64,000 nt of DNA from Isoetes taiwanensis. Taxonomy: Eukaryota; Streptophyta; Lycopodiopsida; Isoetales; Isoetaceae. The position numbers and the translations under genes are program-made. The stretch spans positions 6,059,962-6,123,961 of the forward strand of contig JAJEKV010000054.1 of the NCBI GenBank assembly GCA_021234155.1, read 5' to 3'. This document shows positions 22,201-34,640 of this stretch, piece by piece (position 1 is the first letter of the stretch; the number at the start of each line of letters is the position of its first letter). Under the pieces are notes generated by a model. The model was not told the DNA's origin. It worked only from the letters and a program-made list of their open reading frames with translations, and made no database searches.

Positions 22201-22499
22201 CAAGCCCGTGTGGATTAAGTCACCGTGAGTTTATGAATGGGATGCGCAATGGCTGCCAGTCCTGTATGAAGGTGGAGTAATAATTGACCTTTCCTAGGAA
22301 AGAGCGTGTCTCTTTGATATTGGTGGTGCTTGAGCTTTTAGCACAACAACCGATTTTGGCGAGGATCGGTGGTGATTCCGCTGTCGACAACATGGCCTAA
22401 CGTAACACCGAAGACGCTTAAAAGGTGCATTTCGGAGATTGAGACTAATCTTGGGACTCATCACATTTCTGAAAGACGAAGTTCCAATTTATCCAAATG

Positions 22500-22980
22500 G
22501 TCAGCCATGGAACCGTAGAGGCGAGAAGTCATCTTGAAAAATTTGCAAGAAGGGATTTTCCTTCATGAAATCATGAAAAACGGAGAGCATGATGCGTTGA
22601 AATGTTGAAGGAGAGTTGGATAATCCAAAAGGAACCACCTTGTAGGCAAAAAGTACTTCCACGGGGTGGTGAAAGTGGTCTTGAGTTGATCAGATTCTTT
22701 GATGGAGATCTGATTGTAGCCAGAGAAACCATCCATAAAGGAGTACATCTCATGTCCACCACTTCTTCGGAACTTGGTCCGTGAAGGGAAGTGGAAAATG
22801 ATCACGCCCGTGGGCCTCGATTGAGTTTTAGATAGTCTACCGCAGGCCGGGATCTTACCATTGTGCTTAAGGGCAATGACGATAGGGCTCACCCATTGAG
22901 AATGTTTGACCTCATAGATCAAACCTGCAAAGCAAGGAGTTTGTCAATTTCCGCCTTGACGCGATCACCGTGAATTAGGG
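22500..22980 (-). pseudogene. Reverse transcriptase of gypsy A
   Basis: The minus strand reads VKHSQWVSPIVIALKHNGK (about 22,910-22,855) and FMDGFSGYNQISIKESDQLK with TTFTTPW (about 22,740-22,665), matching gypsy RT blocks that hold the first catalytic Asp. The second acid pair appears as IFQDDFS (FQDDF at 22,525-22,539), where most Ty3/gypsy enzymes have Y/F-x-DD with a hydrophobic or Met x. The same FQDD is in gypsy B, so it is not a random error. Shifts and stops prevent a continuous protein. Confidence 0.85.
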
Positions 22981-23463
22981 TTGAGCTCAGATGCCGTTGC
23001 TACACCGGTCGTGCATCGATTTGGTAGGAATGGTGAGTTCCCCAAGCTTTTGTTGATTCCCCCGCAGATCTTTTGTAACTCCAGCTTAAGATGTGTTTGA
23101 ATTTTGAATGTGGACGGCCACGCTACGATAAGGAGCGGAAGGTTTGCAGCCATACGACAGTTGATTGTTGCCAACATCCACAATTTCGACTTCCGTGAGT
23201 CCGAATATGGGGTATGACTTCAAAAGATCCCGGACAATGTGTGGTGAGGTTGGAGCATAACCCGGATCGCATTGGCACTTTGGCGTGGTAAAAAAAGAGG
23301 TTGCTCGGTGTCATCTAGCGCTGGTTGCTTCATGGCCAGCGGTACATCGTGAGGAGTTCTTTGGAGTGTCCGTGATCGAAAAGTGATCAAGCGTTGGATT
23401 CGATTGCAAGGAGCCGAGGTAGGGTCAAGCAAGGCAGCCACGGTACCGGGTCCCGATCAAGAG

Positions 23464-24010
23464 TCATTTCTCCCCAAGGATCAAGATATAGGGGTAGGAT
23501 GACAGAGGCGCACGCCAGGGTAGCCTCGAACTTGATAAATATTTCAGCCGCCTTCGTAATCGATTAAATGAGAGAGAGGGTTCCGCATTGTCAACGGAAA
23601 TGATCCGCCTGCTTGCAAGTCCATTGTGGCATTGAGATGACCATCCAGGATGACTAACCCGTCCGTGGCCCAAGAATGGATACTCTTTGCACCTGGCGGA
23701 GAAAGGGTCTTCCCACCGGCATTTCATAGTCACCGGATCTTCACCAGCCTTTCCAAACTCCAAATTCCATGGGAAAAGCGGAGATCACCAATGTTGATGT
23801 GTAGAATAGGTGTGACGCCTTTGAGGTCTCGTGGATATGGCCATTAGCCAATTTGATGTCATATGGGCAACGAAAGAGTTGTGTGATGCCCATTTGTTTC
23901 ATGAGTTTGTCCGCGATGAGATTGACCGCACTACCTCCATCGATTTGAACATGGTTGACTTGCTGATTTCCCACCGATTGCATGGACCGGGTGGGTGTAG
24001 AGGTAACCAC
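23464..24010 (-). pseudogene. Aspartic protease of gypsy A
   Basis: An open frame on the minus strand holds HVQIDGGSAVNLIADKLM, the active-site block of plant gypsy proteases (Asp near 23,941) in the D-G-G-S-A-x-N form found in many plant gypsy families. About 65 residues later follows the PVGRPFLR block in a neighbouring frame. The protease cuts the Gag-Pol polyprotein. A one-base shift lies between the two halves near 23,745. Confidence 0.8.
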
Positions 24011-24469
24011 GCCCTAACTAAAAGCGGTTGGGAGTGGTAACCGGTCCTGAGAGCAGGACAGAGTTTTAAAATGGTTGCTGCTTAAAGGAATTTTGATCTT
24101 GGCAAGCTCCTCTTGGAGTTCGGAGAGGTACATGAGAAAAAGGATCTCTTTGGTTCCACAGTGCGGGAGTGCGTGGGGAAGCAAAGAACTTCTTTTGAGT
24201 AAGTCAACCCGGCTGCAATATTGGGATATGTCCGAGGCGTGGAGGTTGAGATGTTGAAGGTGGATCGTGTCTTTGTTGAGCTCGAGTGGTGGCATGAACA
24301 TTTGCCAATGTGCGGCCTTCGATTTGCTTGCATGAGATTCAAAATGCTTTGGCGAACTTTGGGCATGACATTTGGCATGAGCTTTTCTAAGTCAGTGCAA
24401 AGTGAACCTTTTTTTTCGTCCTCATGAGGAAGGGTGTCAACGGCAAAGGCGGGTTCGCGTGTCCTTCAC

Positions 24470-26299
24470 GAATAATAGTCAAGGGACGTGATGCCTTGGT
24501 CCGGGCGTGAAACTAGACCAACCCAATTTGACGGTATGCAGGGAGGATTAAGTGCCGAAAAATTTCCTCTTGGGCTTGTTGATCCGGTGAGGTTGATTCT
24601 TTGGAGTCGGGTTGATAGCGTGATTGCCGAGGCTCTTGGGGGCTTCTTGAGAACCGGTCGGGCCTTGTTTGCCATTAGCAAGCCGAGTTGGTAAGCCGCG
24701 GAGGCGGACCGATGTGGTCGGGATTTGTGCGTGAAGTTGGACTGAACTTGTGGAAGTTGAGGGCACGCCGCGGGTGGTATGACCCCATTCTTGCGGTGAT
24801 AGCACCGAAGCTTTAGAAGGATCAAAAGGAGGACGTTGGTTGGATCCCCCGTGGTTGGTCCCCATTGTCGATAGAGTTTGCGTAATGCACCGAAGAGGTG
24901 GCCGCGTGATAGTGCGTTGGGACCGAGGTGTGGTTTGTACTTGATAAACCATTTTGTTCTGCGAAGCGGTGTGGGATGAGTGCGAAAGTGCACTCTTCCG
25001 CGGCATGATTGCACATGTTGCATCGCTTGCAATGAGGCGGGCCATTGGTGGAGTTGCACTCATTGGCCAAATGGCCTTGATATTTGCAAATATGGGCAGT
25101 TGCATTTGACCGCGTGGATTAGCGTGTTGAGGCTGAACAATGGTTTGTGGGAACCATGGACGGGTGGAATGAGCGGGAGCTCTTGAAGAGCCATGCCCTC
25201 GGGAGGAAACATTGACGGAGTGATTGACAAGGTCGATAGCTTTGCTCCAAAGTTTTGGACGCAGTATTCATCATGAGTCGAATAGCGGGGAGGAAGTCCT
25301 TGGAGAAACCGGACCAAAATCGGCTCTGTGTAGGGTACTCCTTGAGCTTCTTGAAGCGAGAATGTGAAGTCGATCCATAAAATCGGAGGGCGGACTGTGG
25401 GCTCTTTGTTGAAGTTCATTGAGTTGCTTGAGATGAAGTTGATCATCATCCGTGGTCCCAGAATGAGACGTAAAAGCGGTCGCGATTTGGACCGATCTTG
25501 TTTCCAATGGCTTTGTTGGACATGAGCCATTGATGAGGAAACCCCCTTGATGTGGTGGGAAAAAGATGTGAAATTTCAGTTGAGGTTGCGGCGTGCCCAT
25601 TTAGGACAGCTAGAGCCTCAAACTCTTCCATGTGGGCTTTGAAAGCACTTTGGTCCTAACGGTTTTGCCTTTTCGTGTTGCCAAAGGTGGGATAAGTCCC
25701 GGTTTAGTCACGAAAGGTAGATGTGAAAGTGCTAGGCTGGGACGAGAAACAGGGATAGTGAGGATATTGAGGTTGAGGTGGATTTGGCATTGTGCGGGGA
25801 TACACGATGAAGGGGTGGATCGGTTGGTTGAGAAAGTAGCCGGAGTATTGGTTTTGAGATCTGTAAAAGGTTGTAAGCGGGGAAGAGCGATGGGAAAGCG
25901 TAGGGAAAGGATATTAGGGGCGGTATAAAGGGAGACATGTGGATAGTACGTGCCCACCCGGGAGATGATGGTTCTGGCGAAGAGTATGCGTATGGCCCCA
26001 AGAATGATGGATGTAGGCATGTTCAGGGTATGAAAGCACGGCTTGAGAAGGTTGTTTCTATAAGGCTCCCGAGCAATGATGAGGGGACCGAGGCTGTGAG
26101 TACGTTTGCACGCTGGGGGCTGGGGAACTGGGACGAGACCGACACAGGGGTGGGGTGGCGCGGACTGAGCCCTAGACCGAAGATGGCCTCCCTCTATGTC
26201 ATAAGCAGATCCATACATGTCGCGAACAGTTTCCCGACGCTGATGGCGCTCCAAGCGAGATGCCGTCTGAGAAAGGAGTTCTTCTGGCGTGAAATTCAT
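24470..26299 (-). pseudogene. Gag of gypsy A with two zinc knuckles
   Basis: The minus strand starts with a 229-codon frame (26,299) rich in Pro/Ser/Arg. It is followed by shifted frames with a capsid-like section (ISSNSMNFNKEP, RFLQGLPPRYSTHDEY near 25,300) and a nucleocapsid end. Two C-x2-C-x4-H-x4-C knuckles are visible near 25,090-24,990; the second, CKRCNMCNHAAEEC, is intact and the first is split by a one-base T-run difference. Gag packages the element's RNA. Confidence 0.7.
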
Positions 26300-26349
26300 G
26301 GATGCATGGCGGCTGTAAGAAAGTAGGAGAAAATCGACCCGCGCCGCAT

Positions 26350-26910
26350 TGTTTGGTCCGGGTTCGGGAACTCGGAAGACACCGTGGAGGACCCGTGGAT
26401 CTTAACAGAGAGTCCGGGACTATGTCACGGGATTTGCCGAAGAGAAGAAAAGAAGAGAACAGAACACATGAAAAGAAAGATGATAGCTTCCTTGATATCA
26501 ATGATGAAAATACATGAGCTCGTAATAGAGAGAAAAAAGGAGACAAGACTCAAAACTCATCTAAAAACTTATGAGCTAACTCTACTCATATATATAGTAC
26601 AATGGCCTTGGGCCCAATATAGACACTGGATCATCCGGTCTTGGAGCTCACGGAAGGAGGCGATTTCGGGAATGTTGGCGATTGCCTCTTGAAGTGCCTA
26701 GAATCACTTGGCCGACGGACAGCGGGGCGGTGGGAGGGCGTCACTTGTGCGAAAGGGCCTCTTGACCGCCAAAGGCTTTGATTTGCGTGGCTGCTTAGTC
26801 TTACGTGGAGGCTTGGATGTCCGACAGAGTGGTTGGCCGAGGATCTTTGAGCTTGACCTGGGTCCGGATTATGCATGAATAGTCCATACCTGGGAGGCAC
26901 AGGACTAACA
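26350..26910 (-). repeat. LTR of gypsy A (5' LTR in element orientation)
   Basis: This 561-bp repeat is the partner of 15,853-16,432 and about 19 bp shorter because of many small losses at CTG/CAG sites. It contains the ACTCATATATATAGTACAATGG block (26,583-26,604) expected to hold the promoter. No clear primer-binding site could be read after its inner end. The bases there, ATGCGGCGCGGGTC, do not match a tRNA 3' end I know. Confidence 0.9.
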
Positions 26911-26915
26911 GTCAC

Positions 26916-27298
26916 ACTTTCGTGGAAAGAGCAGTTTTTCAAGCTCAATTATCAATACTTGAAAGATGAAGACTTCCTATACCGCAAAAGGTGTCGAGAG
27001 TCAATTCCACCTACCGCAAGTCCCATGAGCACTCTAGTTTATGTTCTTGCCAATGTCAAAAGCTTTTGCAAGGTCGTAGAGATTGCGAAGCATATCCAAC
27101 AAGAAAAAGAGCCTTGTTGAGCCAAACATATGACGAGTTAGATTTGCTAAGACGGAGGGACTCCAATTGTGTGTGCAAAGCGAGAACTTCGTCCGCACTT
27201 CCAATAGTTGAAGAACAAGATGTAAGGGCCGCCAAAAGCTGAAAAAGGGGATTCTCTTGGCTCAAGGGTGGAGATAGGTATTCAACGGCATTCTTTAG
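26916..27298 (+). mobile_element. LINE 5' part (copy II), right of gypsy A
   Basis: The LINE continues after the second GTCAC with ACTTTCGTGGAAAGAGCAG, matching copy I at 5,043 onward, and runs to the duplication junction. Many CTG/CAG sites read as CCG or CG here. Confidence 0.8.
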
Positions 27299-27394
27299 AC
27301 CTCGGAAGATGGCGTAAAACCTGCAAAAACAACAAAAGAACTCTAAAAACACCCCGTGAATGGTTAGAAAATCAAACATGTAGCGGAAAAAAGA

Positions 27395-27935
27395 GCATCA
27401 CCCAATAGGGTGGAGAACATCATCCCAATGGGTGGAGAACAATTATGTAAAAAGAAATATGTGTCACCCTCGAGGGGTGGAAATAAACAACATCACCCAG
27501 CGGTGGAGATAGCATCACCCATAGGGTGGAGAAAAGTCAACCCCTGGGTGGATAACAATCATGTGAAAAGAAATATCGTCACCCTCGGGGTGGAAATAAA
27601 CAAACATCACCCGCTTGAGGTGGAGAATAATCGCGGCATAATGCGAAAAAGAAAAACTTTATTAATAAAACATGATTATAGCAACACCTAAGGGTGGACA
27701 ACAACAAAAGTGCATGAACAAAAATAAATGAAAAATCACCCGGATTAGACTTTAGGAACGTAAACAACATATATATAGAAATAGAAAACAGCACCGAAAG
27801 GTGGAAAAAGAAAAAATAGCATCACCATCGGTGGAGATCATCTAGAATCACCTTGGGGAAAAAATATAGATATAGCATCACCCTTGAGGTGGAAAATAAT
27901 TTAAGCATCACCTTTGGGTGGTCAAAATTGAACAA
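27395..27935. repeat. Array of short hairpin-forming repeats (copy III)
   Basis: This is the counterpart of 5,505-6,032 with the same order of units and A-rich spacers. More units have lost one arm, for example CACCTTGGGGAAAA near 27,850, so the array is less regular here. Confidence 0.7.
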
Positions 27936-28184
27936 AAACATATAAACAATAGGCGAACTCAAAATAACATATAAAGGCGGGTAGGGTGGAAAGCAAGGGA
28001 CAAGGAAGAATCTTTTGCTATGAGAAGGCATATAGATTGAGCCACAAGAAGGACGAAAGCACATATATATAGTCTGCTCGTCCATCCCGAATAACGATCC
28101 GAGGGGCTCCGGATCGATGCTATATTGCTCATAGGATCTAATAAGATTCATCTTTGTTATGTAATACAGTGAAGATGACATCAA

Positions 28185-29330
28185 ATTAGTAAGAAGCGTA
28201 TTATATGTATGGCTGGAGAGCTAAATGACCTAGTTGTTAAGAATATATTGGAAAGGTTCTACATTTTGTGCATTACAATAATGTTAAGAACTGGAAATCA
28301 TATTTTCCCACACATTGATGAAGAATATTGGATGACATGCTCTAATTATTGGCCTCTTGGATATTGTGATTCCATACAATATATATATAGAGAGATAGAG
28401 CTACAATTAAGGAATGTTACTAATGTAAAACCATTAGAAAAAGCGGGTATATATATTTACATGGATTAATCATCAATATATAGTCTTTACAATTTGTGGA
28501 TTCATTTGTTCCATTTCATCTTATAAAAATAGTATCTATCTATCTATCTTATAATATAGTTGTCATAAATGTCTCCATCTTTACAGAGATACGAGATCGC
28601 CTCCTCAAAGTGGTTGTCTTTGAATTTCAGCATTGTTCTCTAAGCGTCCACAGCAAAAGATTTGATTAAATGATCTATACAAATACCATCATGTTCACTT
28701 TCCTTGACCTTGTCATGTATGTAAATTCAAACAATAAAGGCCATTCAATCGGTTACCGGCCCCTAAAGATGATAGCGTTGTAGTAGATGGATACAATCAT
28801 GGTTTGGGAGGCCATGTTGCTCCACTAGCCCTCGACCTCCCTTCCTTTACCCGGTGTTTGGTATTGTTAAATGAAACTCCACTATTGAAGAAAGTGTTGG
28901 CGCACATATGGAAGAGTTTGAATGGAGAGATCAAGTTCCATATCCTTTTCACCACATTTTGTCTTTGCTTTCGACATCAATGGCTAGTGGCAAATCAGAG
29001 ATCAAGTTCCATATCCTTGTCACCACATTTTGTGCTGCCCGACATCAATGGCTAGTGGCAAATAAAGGCCACTTTCGAAAAACATTGGGCGCATGAAAGA
29101 ATCCTTTCAAGAACATTATAGTTTTGGGCTGATAACCAACATAACCGATCACGCAATTCAATGAGATGTAGCAACAACTCAAAGGATCATTCATGAATTG
29201 CAAATTGTTGAAAATAACAATGTCATATTGAAAACCACCCTCAAAGAATCGATGTGAATGAATCTATTGACTTGTTTGCCTTAGACTACCACATGCAATT
29301 AAGATGCTCAAAAAAGTAACTTTATTTGGT
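28185..29330. other. Non-coding stretch (copy III), nothing recognised
   Basis: This matches 6,320-7,414 of copy II, including the TATC microsatellite and the 71-bp duplication. No gene is seen. Confidence 0.5.
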
Positions 29331-29339
29331 TTTTTTCCC

Positions 29340-29688
29340 TGACTCTTGCATCTCATCAAAATGATCCATAGTCAGAATTGCTTTATTATTTCCAATGTAT
29401 CCTGAAATTATTGCATTCCAGGAGATAACATCATTATTTCGCGATCTAATAGCATCACATTCATTTAGAATTTTTGCCAAATCTAGTATACATATCAATA
29501 AGGGAATTCCCTACGAGAACATGAGGATCTAGACTATGATTCATCATATGCTCATAAATGAGTCCACCTTGCACCATGGATCGCACGCTCTCAAAATGTC
29601 TAGAAATGTGACTTTGTCTAGTTTTATTTCCTACGAATAGAGCTAAAAAAAATTGCCATGCCACACATACACAATCAGAACTTTTCAA
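29340..29688 (-). pseudogene. PPR protein fragment (copy III)
   Basis: This is the same fragment as at 7,415-7,789, with DPHVLVGNSLIDMYTRFG in the open part. The following repeat (DVISWNAIISGYIGNN) is now in another frame because of a change near 29,468. Confidence 0.75.
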
Positions 29689-29987
29689 ATAATAATATAT
29701 TTATATTCCAACACATACATAACGAGAATGATATAATATGTCTCAAATATCCAACTTCTTGCATAAAGAATCTACTCTTGGACTTGTTAACAAACATCAC
29801 CTAATTAGACACCAATGGTAATAATCTGTTGGTGCATGTGCCTTCCTGTTTGAGCTTAGAGCTAAATGTGCATGCTATAGGACTTGCAAGATAGACACAT
29901 CTATCATTTACTTTATTCCATGTCTGAATTTTCTATGCAGTTCAGGGGTGCTTACCTTTGAGAAGGATTGCATGACACCAATATATT

Positions 29988-29992
29988 GGAAC
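29988..29992. repeat. Probable target-site duplication of gypsy B, left
   Basis: GGAAC here corresponds to GGGAC at 40,919-40,923. The unoccupied site in copy II (8,088-8,096) reads ATTGGGACTTATAAG. One base differs, as does the first base of the adjoining LTR. Confidence 0.7.
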
Positions 29993-30577
29993 ATTTTGGA
30001 TGCAGGTTGGGGAACTCTGCAAAACTGACCCTCTGCGAGGACCCTTGGATCTATGACGGGAGAATCCGGGGGACTATGTCCGGACGGCAAGAAAAGAAAA
30101 GAACAAGAAAAAAGGTAATGAGAGAACAATGAGAGGAAAATGATAAGCTTCCTTGATATCAATGATGAACATACATGAGCTCTACTCAAGAGAAGGCGAA
30201 GAGAGACAAGACTCAAAACTCATCCTAAAAACTCATGTGCTAGCTCTACTCATATATAGTACAATGGCCTTTGGCCCAATATATAGACACTCAGTGATCT
30301 CGGTGCGACTCCTTGAAGGAGGCCTGATTTGCGGAATGTTGGCGGTGCCTCTTGAAGTGCCTAAAATCACTGATCTTTGTCGAGCCACGGCGTGACGGGC
30401 CGTCACTTGTCTGGCAGCACCTCTTGTTGGAGGCCTTGAGGTTTTGACCGCGTGGTGCAACAACTTGGTCTTCTACCGAGCCTTTGATGGCTGGACGTGG
30501 CCGATCGTGGATCCTTTGTTCTGACCCGGTCCGTCGTATGCATGAATAGTCCTATACGGGAGAGGTAGGGACTAACA
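29993..30577 (-). repeat. LTR of gypsy B (3' LTR in element orientation)
   Basis: This 585-bp repeat matches 40,330-40,918. Its outer end is degraded (ATTTTGGATGC instead of TGTTTGGGGTC). The inner end ACTAACA is followed by the polypurine tract. Confidence 0.88.
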
Positions 30578-30589
30578 CTCCCCTCCACC
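30578..30589 (-). other. Polypurine tract of gypsy B
   Basis: Reads GGTGGAGGGGAG on the minus strand directly before the 3' LTR, equivalent to 16,433-16,444. Confidence 0.8.
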
Positions 30590-30599
30590 AAACGACACC

Positions 30600-33520
30600 G
30601 GGGTGAAGAAAGGAGGAAGTGGCTTTCGGCTACGGGGAAGCCATCGGTCACGAAAGTGATCCTCACGGGGTGAGGGCCGGGCACCATTATGGTAGTGCCT
30701 ATGAGATCCCGGGCGTTGAAGCGAGGAGGAGGTTGAGCCCAAGGGGGGATCAACATCAATGAGAAAAATGAGAGCTTACCATGTCTTCAAGGCGTTAGGC
30801 GTCGGAAAAAACAAACCGGGCATTCCATGAGCAGGGGCAGGTCCGGAGGTCAAGGCTTGTGGCCCGCATTCGATTGGCAAAGAAAATGGGGACGGCTACC
30901 CGATTTAAGGAGCTGGCAAGATGCATTTTAGAGCAGCACAAAACCCCTTGAAGGGTGGGTGAAAGATCCGCAGGAGGTGGCGACGTGCAAGAAGGTGTCA
31001 AAGACCATGTAAGCGCGTATCGAGGCGTTGCCAACCAGCTCGTTAATATATAGATCAATTCGTGGGTGTTATCAGAGTGGCACCCTCCTCCCAATGGGGC
31101 CGGGCGAACAAAGCGGGGATCCCACGAGATCCGTCGAGATGCGGGGTGGAGTCCATCGACATGGCTATCCATGACCTTTGTCCAAAGGGGAGACGCCGTC
31201 GGGAAAGTCGAACTGGGGCGTGGAGGAACACCAGGGGAAGCATAGGGAGGAACCATGCGGGTTCTTCTTGGAATTCACTCAGCAGGGCGGATCAAGAGCT
31301 TTACACCAAGTCGAGGGCAGAAAGTTGAGAGTTGATGAGGAGGGCTATCCCGGCTGTGGGGGACCGTCTTGCTATCGAGAAGGGCACGTATTGATTGTAA
31401 CCCATGAGGTGTTGCATATAAATTTGTGCATAGGAAGATCCTCGGGATGTCCTAGATACTTCCTTATTTGTTGCGCATGCTTGCTTGCGAGAGAGGTAAA
31501 TGATGTACAAGCTCAGGCATGTACTCTTGATGAAGAGCGTGTGTAATCGAACACGATCGTGAATAGGGGTTGTTATCACGAAGCAACCATTGAAGAGTGG
31601 GTCACCACGAAAGTTACATCGTGGCCCATCGAAATCTCTCACATGTATCACCCGGATAGAAATCATGAAAAATGTAAGCCATAGGCTGAAACGATTCTGA
31701 AGGTGATGAAGTAGGATCATCGCGGTGAATGAGATCAAAGACCAAAAGGGCACAAGCATAAACCTTTGTCTTCAATTGAGAGTTACGGCGGTCAGAAGAA
31801 AATGCAACGTCTTGTGGTGAACATCCACAGGACCATCAGCCCCATGCCGGAAAGGAAAAAGAGGTGGCGGCGGGCAACCACATAATCGATCGGATAGCGA
31901 GGAAGGCGGGAAATCAGCGAGCATAACGATGGCAATATGGCCGTCAAGTTTGGTTCATGCCTCATCAATGGCCCGAAATAAAGCGTGCGTAACAGTTGTT
32001 CAAGGTCACGGATCACGTGGTCCCTTTTCTAACGTGGCGTGGTGGTCATGGACCCGTTTCGAGAAGTGGGAACTGTGAGGAGGATTGCCCGGGGAGCATT
32101 GAGTCGAACTTACGGCAATCTCCGCGTCATCAAAAGTTTACGTTCCCGAACCTCCCAGCCGTGATCTTGGAGGGATGTTGGTCAAAGAGGCAATTTGAGG
32201 CGTCACGCTTCGGTAAGGTTTGAACTTGAGTCTTGTAATTGTCACAAAGCTCGAGTACAAGGCGTTAAGCTTAGCAATATCTTTCTCTTTGTCACTCGGG
32301 AGAGTATCTTTGGACTTGTTTTGCTCCAATAAGTCCCGAATTTGGGATTGAGTTGAGCACTTGACGATCTGTAAGTAGGCTGGTGCGATCCTGTGCACTT
32401 TGAGATCTATCACGGAGGGCTTGTAAGCGTTGTGCTTGTCTTGAAGTTGGAGGCCTCCAAAAGTTTGAACTTGTGCGATTGGTAGCTTGAAGGTCACTTT
32501 GTGAACTGCATCTGGCCCGTCGAGGGCCGTGTGAACCCCATTCATAAGAGCTTCTTGGGATTCTTGTAACTTTAGAACAAGCGGCTTTGAGCATCCTGGC
32601 GTCTTGATACAACAGCTGGCCGAGGTGCTGTGGTGGTGGAGCCTGTTGTTGCCTGGTTTTGCGATGTTTGTGAGACATGGTGTGGAACTGGAATGCTTGG
32701 ATTACTGTAAATGAGGAGGAGATTGGTGACATGGGAGTGCGGAATTTTGACATGACCAGGAAGGAAGAAGGGCGTGAAGTGCGACTTGGTGAGTCCGAGG
32801 AAGGGACGGAGTGGAATCATGAGAAGGAGGAGGTGTGGGAGGAAAGTAATGGCGGATAATGGCTTGAAGGTGGCCTCCACGAAAGCGAAAATAGAAGTGG
32901 TAGCCGAAGACGGTCCACTTCTTGGAGAAAACGGTAGAAACGACAATTGGGGCCAATCAATGTGGTGGGTTGGCGAGTACTTGGTGACCACTATATTATA
33001 GAAAGGTTTATTGATATGGGTGTTCTTGATAGAATACCCAAGGAACTTATGCCACTGAAACTTAACAAAGGTCTCATGGGGCTTGTCAATATTGGTCGAG
33101 GCGATGCACATTTGCATGATAGCGGGAGCACCAAACTCGGTGACATCGAGATCTTGTATGGCGGACCAAGATAAACAAAGGGGTTTGCAAAGGAATAGGG
33201 AATACCTCAGAAATCAGGTGCTTGAGTTAGCGAAATGGTGGTGCCATCGAGCCAGCGTGGTGTAGCCATCGCGGGCTATTGGCGATGTTAGCGATGAAGC
33301 TGCTTCAAGCCGGGTGATTTGGGCGGAAGTTCCATTTGAGAGAATTACCGTAAAGTTCACGGGCGTTCTGCGACCCGCACGCGATTCCGGGCCAACAAAG
33401 GGCTTCCGCGGAAAGTGGGCATCAAAGAAAGATCTGAGACTTCAAAAGAGCCCGGTTCCACTGGCGGGAGCGGTAGCTTGAAGTGTAGAAAATTTTAGTG
33501 CAGCCATGGCAAAAGATTAA
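30600..33520 (-). pseudogene. Extra reading frame downstream of integrase in gypsy B
   Basis: This is the counterpart of 16,517-19,451. TNIDKPHETFVKF (about 33,095) and HHIDWPQLSFL (about 32,950) mark the first domain, and a broken coiled-coil section follows (about 32,500-31,990). Conservation of these blocks as protein between the two elements argues that the region was once translated. Confidence 0.45.
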
Positions 33521-33799
33521 GCGGAAAAACAATTGATTCAAAGGCGGAGGGGCGGAAGGCAAAGAGCGGAGGGCGAAGGCGAGGAGAGAGATGAAAAGGT
33601 TTAGCGCGCAAAAGGTGGGTGAAGGGTCATGATGAGGGATAAAGCGGTAACCGTTGATGGTGCAGTGTCGAAAAGATGCCAAGGAGGGAATTGAGAGGCA
33701 AAAATTTGGCTAAGTCCCCAAACAACCAAGGGAAGTAATGAAGCGGTGGAGATGAGGCGGCGAGAAAATGATCGGATGTGATGTGGTGGCCAAAGGACA

Positions 33800-34640
33800 C
33801 ATATTAATGGGTGTGGGTATGAAAAAAGCAATGGCATTTAATGCGGCAGCTTCGAAGTGGGATATCATTAAGCGAATGTGTCGGAGGGTACCATGGCTAG
33901 ATATGCGGCGGGGAGAACGATTCTCTGTTTAGAAATAGCCTTGCATTGCAAACACGTTGGCAATTTTTTGATTGGTCCACGTCGACAAGGAGTTCCTTGG
34001 TTGGCTATATAAGGCGAACCGGAGTGAAGCAAAAGACATTCGATGAAGCTCAACATTTCTTCTTTGGTTTGAGCAGCGCGATGCCCACTAAGCTGTCAAG
34101 AGTGGATTACTTGCAAAATGAATTATGCGGACCCTGGCTGCCCCAATCGTGGCACGAGAATGGGCGGCTGGTGTTCGGGATGGCTGAACATCCCGATCCT
34201 CATACCAGCGGGATGGAGGTGGTTACGCACCTTCCATTTGGGACCACTGGCGAGAACCTCTACCACATCCTGCGCATCACCTACGCTCGAACCGGGTAGA
34301 GGGTTTTTTCTTCTTAGGACTTAGTAGATAGGGCTCTGAGCCGTTTTTTGTATATAGGCGGTGCCCATAAGCGAAATAAATTTGGTACGTACCCACATTT
34401 TAAAAAATTCCACCTATAATATAATATACCCTTTGTGTTAGTCACTTTCGGTTGTGGTTTGTGTCTTGAGCGGCATCACGTTTGTTGATTGTAAGCTTTC
34501 TATGTGATGAAATGTTTTGGCGGAAGCCATTAACGATGTAGGTAATGGAGTGCCATCTAACTCAACCCGGTTTGAAAGCGGTGGGTCGAACCACTTGAAC
34601 AATTTGATAAGGGCCAAGCCAAGCGAAACTTAAGTTTACC
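33800..34640. other. Spacer with opposite-strand promoter-like block in gypsy B
   Basis: The plus strand has GGCTATATAAGG at 34,003-34,014, then a 117-codon open frame (33,946-34,299), then TAGAGGGTTTTTTCTTCTTAGGACTTAGTAG and AAATAAA near 34,374. Same layout as 19,919-20,360 in gypsy A. Confidence 0.3.

Larger units (their letters stand above)
15853..26910 (-). mobile_element. Ty3/gypsy LTR retrotransposon A (minus strand, 11,058 bp)
   Basis: This is a complete but degenerate element whose genes lie on the minus strand. Its LTRs begin TGTTAG and end AAACA when read along the element, and it is flanked by GTCAC on both sides (15,848-15,852 and 26,911-26,915). Gene order along the minus strand is gag with two zinc knuckles, aspartic protease (DGGSAVN), reverse transcriptase, RNase H and integrase (the Ty3/gypsy order), then about 3 kb of an extra coding region before the polypurine tract. 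It sits inside the LINE of copy II. Copy I lacks it, so it arrived after copies I and II separated. Confidence 0.92.
5415..27298. repeat. Segmental duplication copy II, interrupted by gypsy A
   Basis: This is a full copy of the unit. Without the 11,058-bp gypsy A element and its 5-bp target duplication it measures about 10.82 kb, the distance between matching points in neighbouring copies. Order within it: hairpin array, 71-bp duplication, PPR fragment, unrecognised broken reading frame, Harbinger transposase, MITE, SANT-like frame, LINE 5' part. It shares with copy I the MITE and an uninterrupted LINE endonuclease start, so these two are closer to each other than to copy III. Confidence 0.9.

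Noticed and set aside
26335-26350. tRNA primer-binding site next to the gypsy A 5' LTR
   Set aside because: The bases after the LTR do not start with TGG and match no tRNA 3' end I know. The two elements also disagree here, possibly because of sequence errors.
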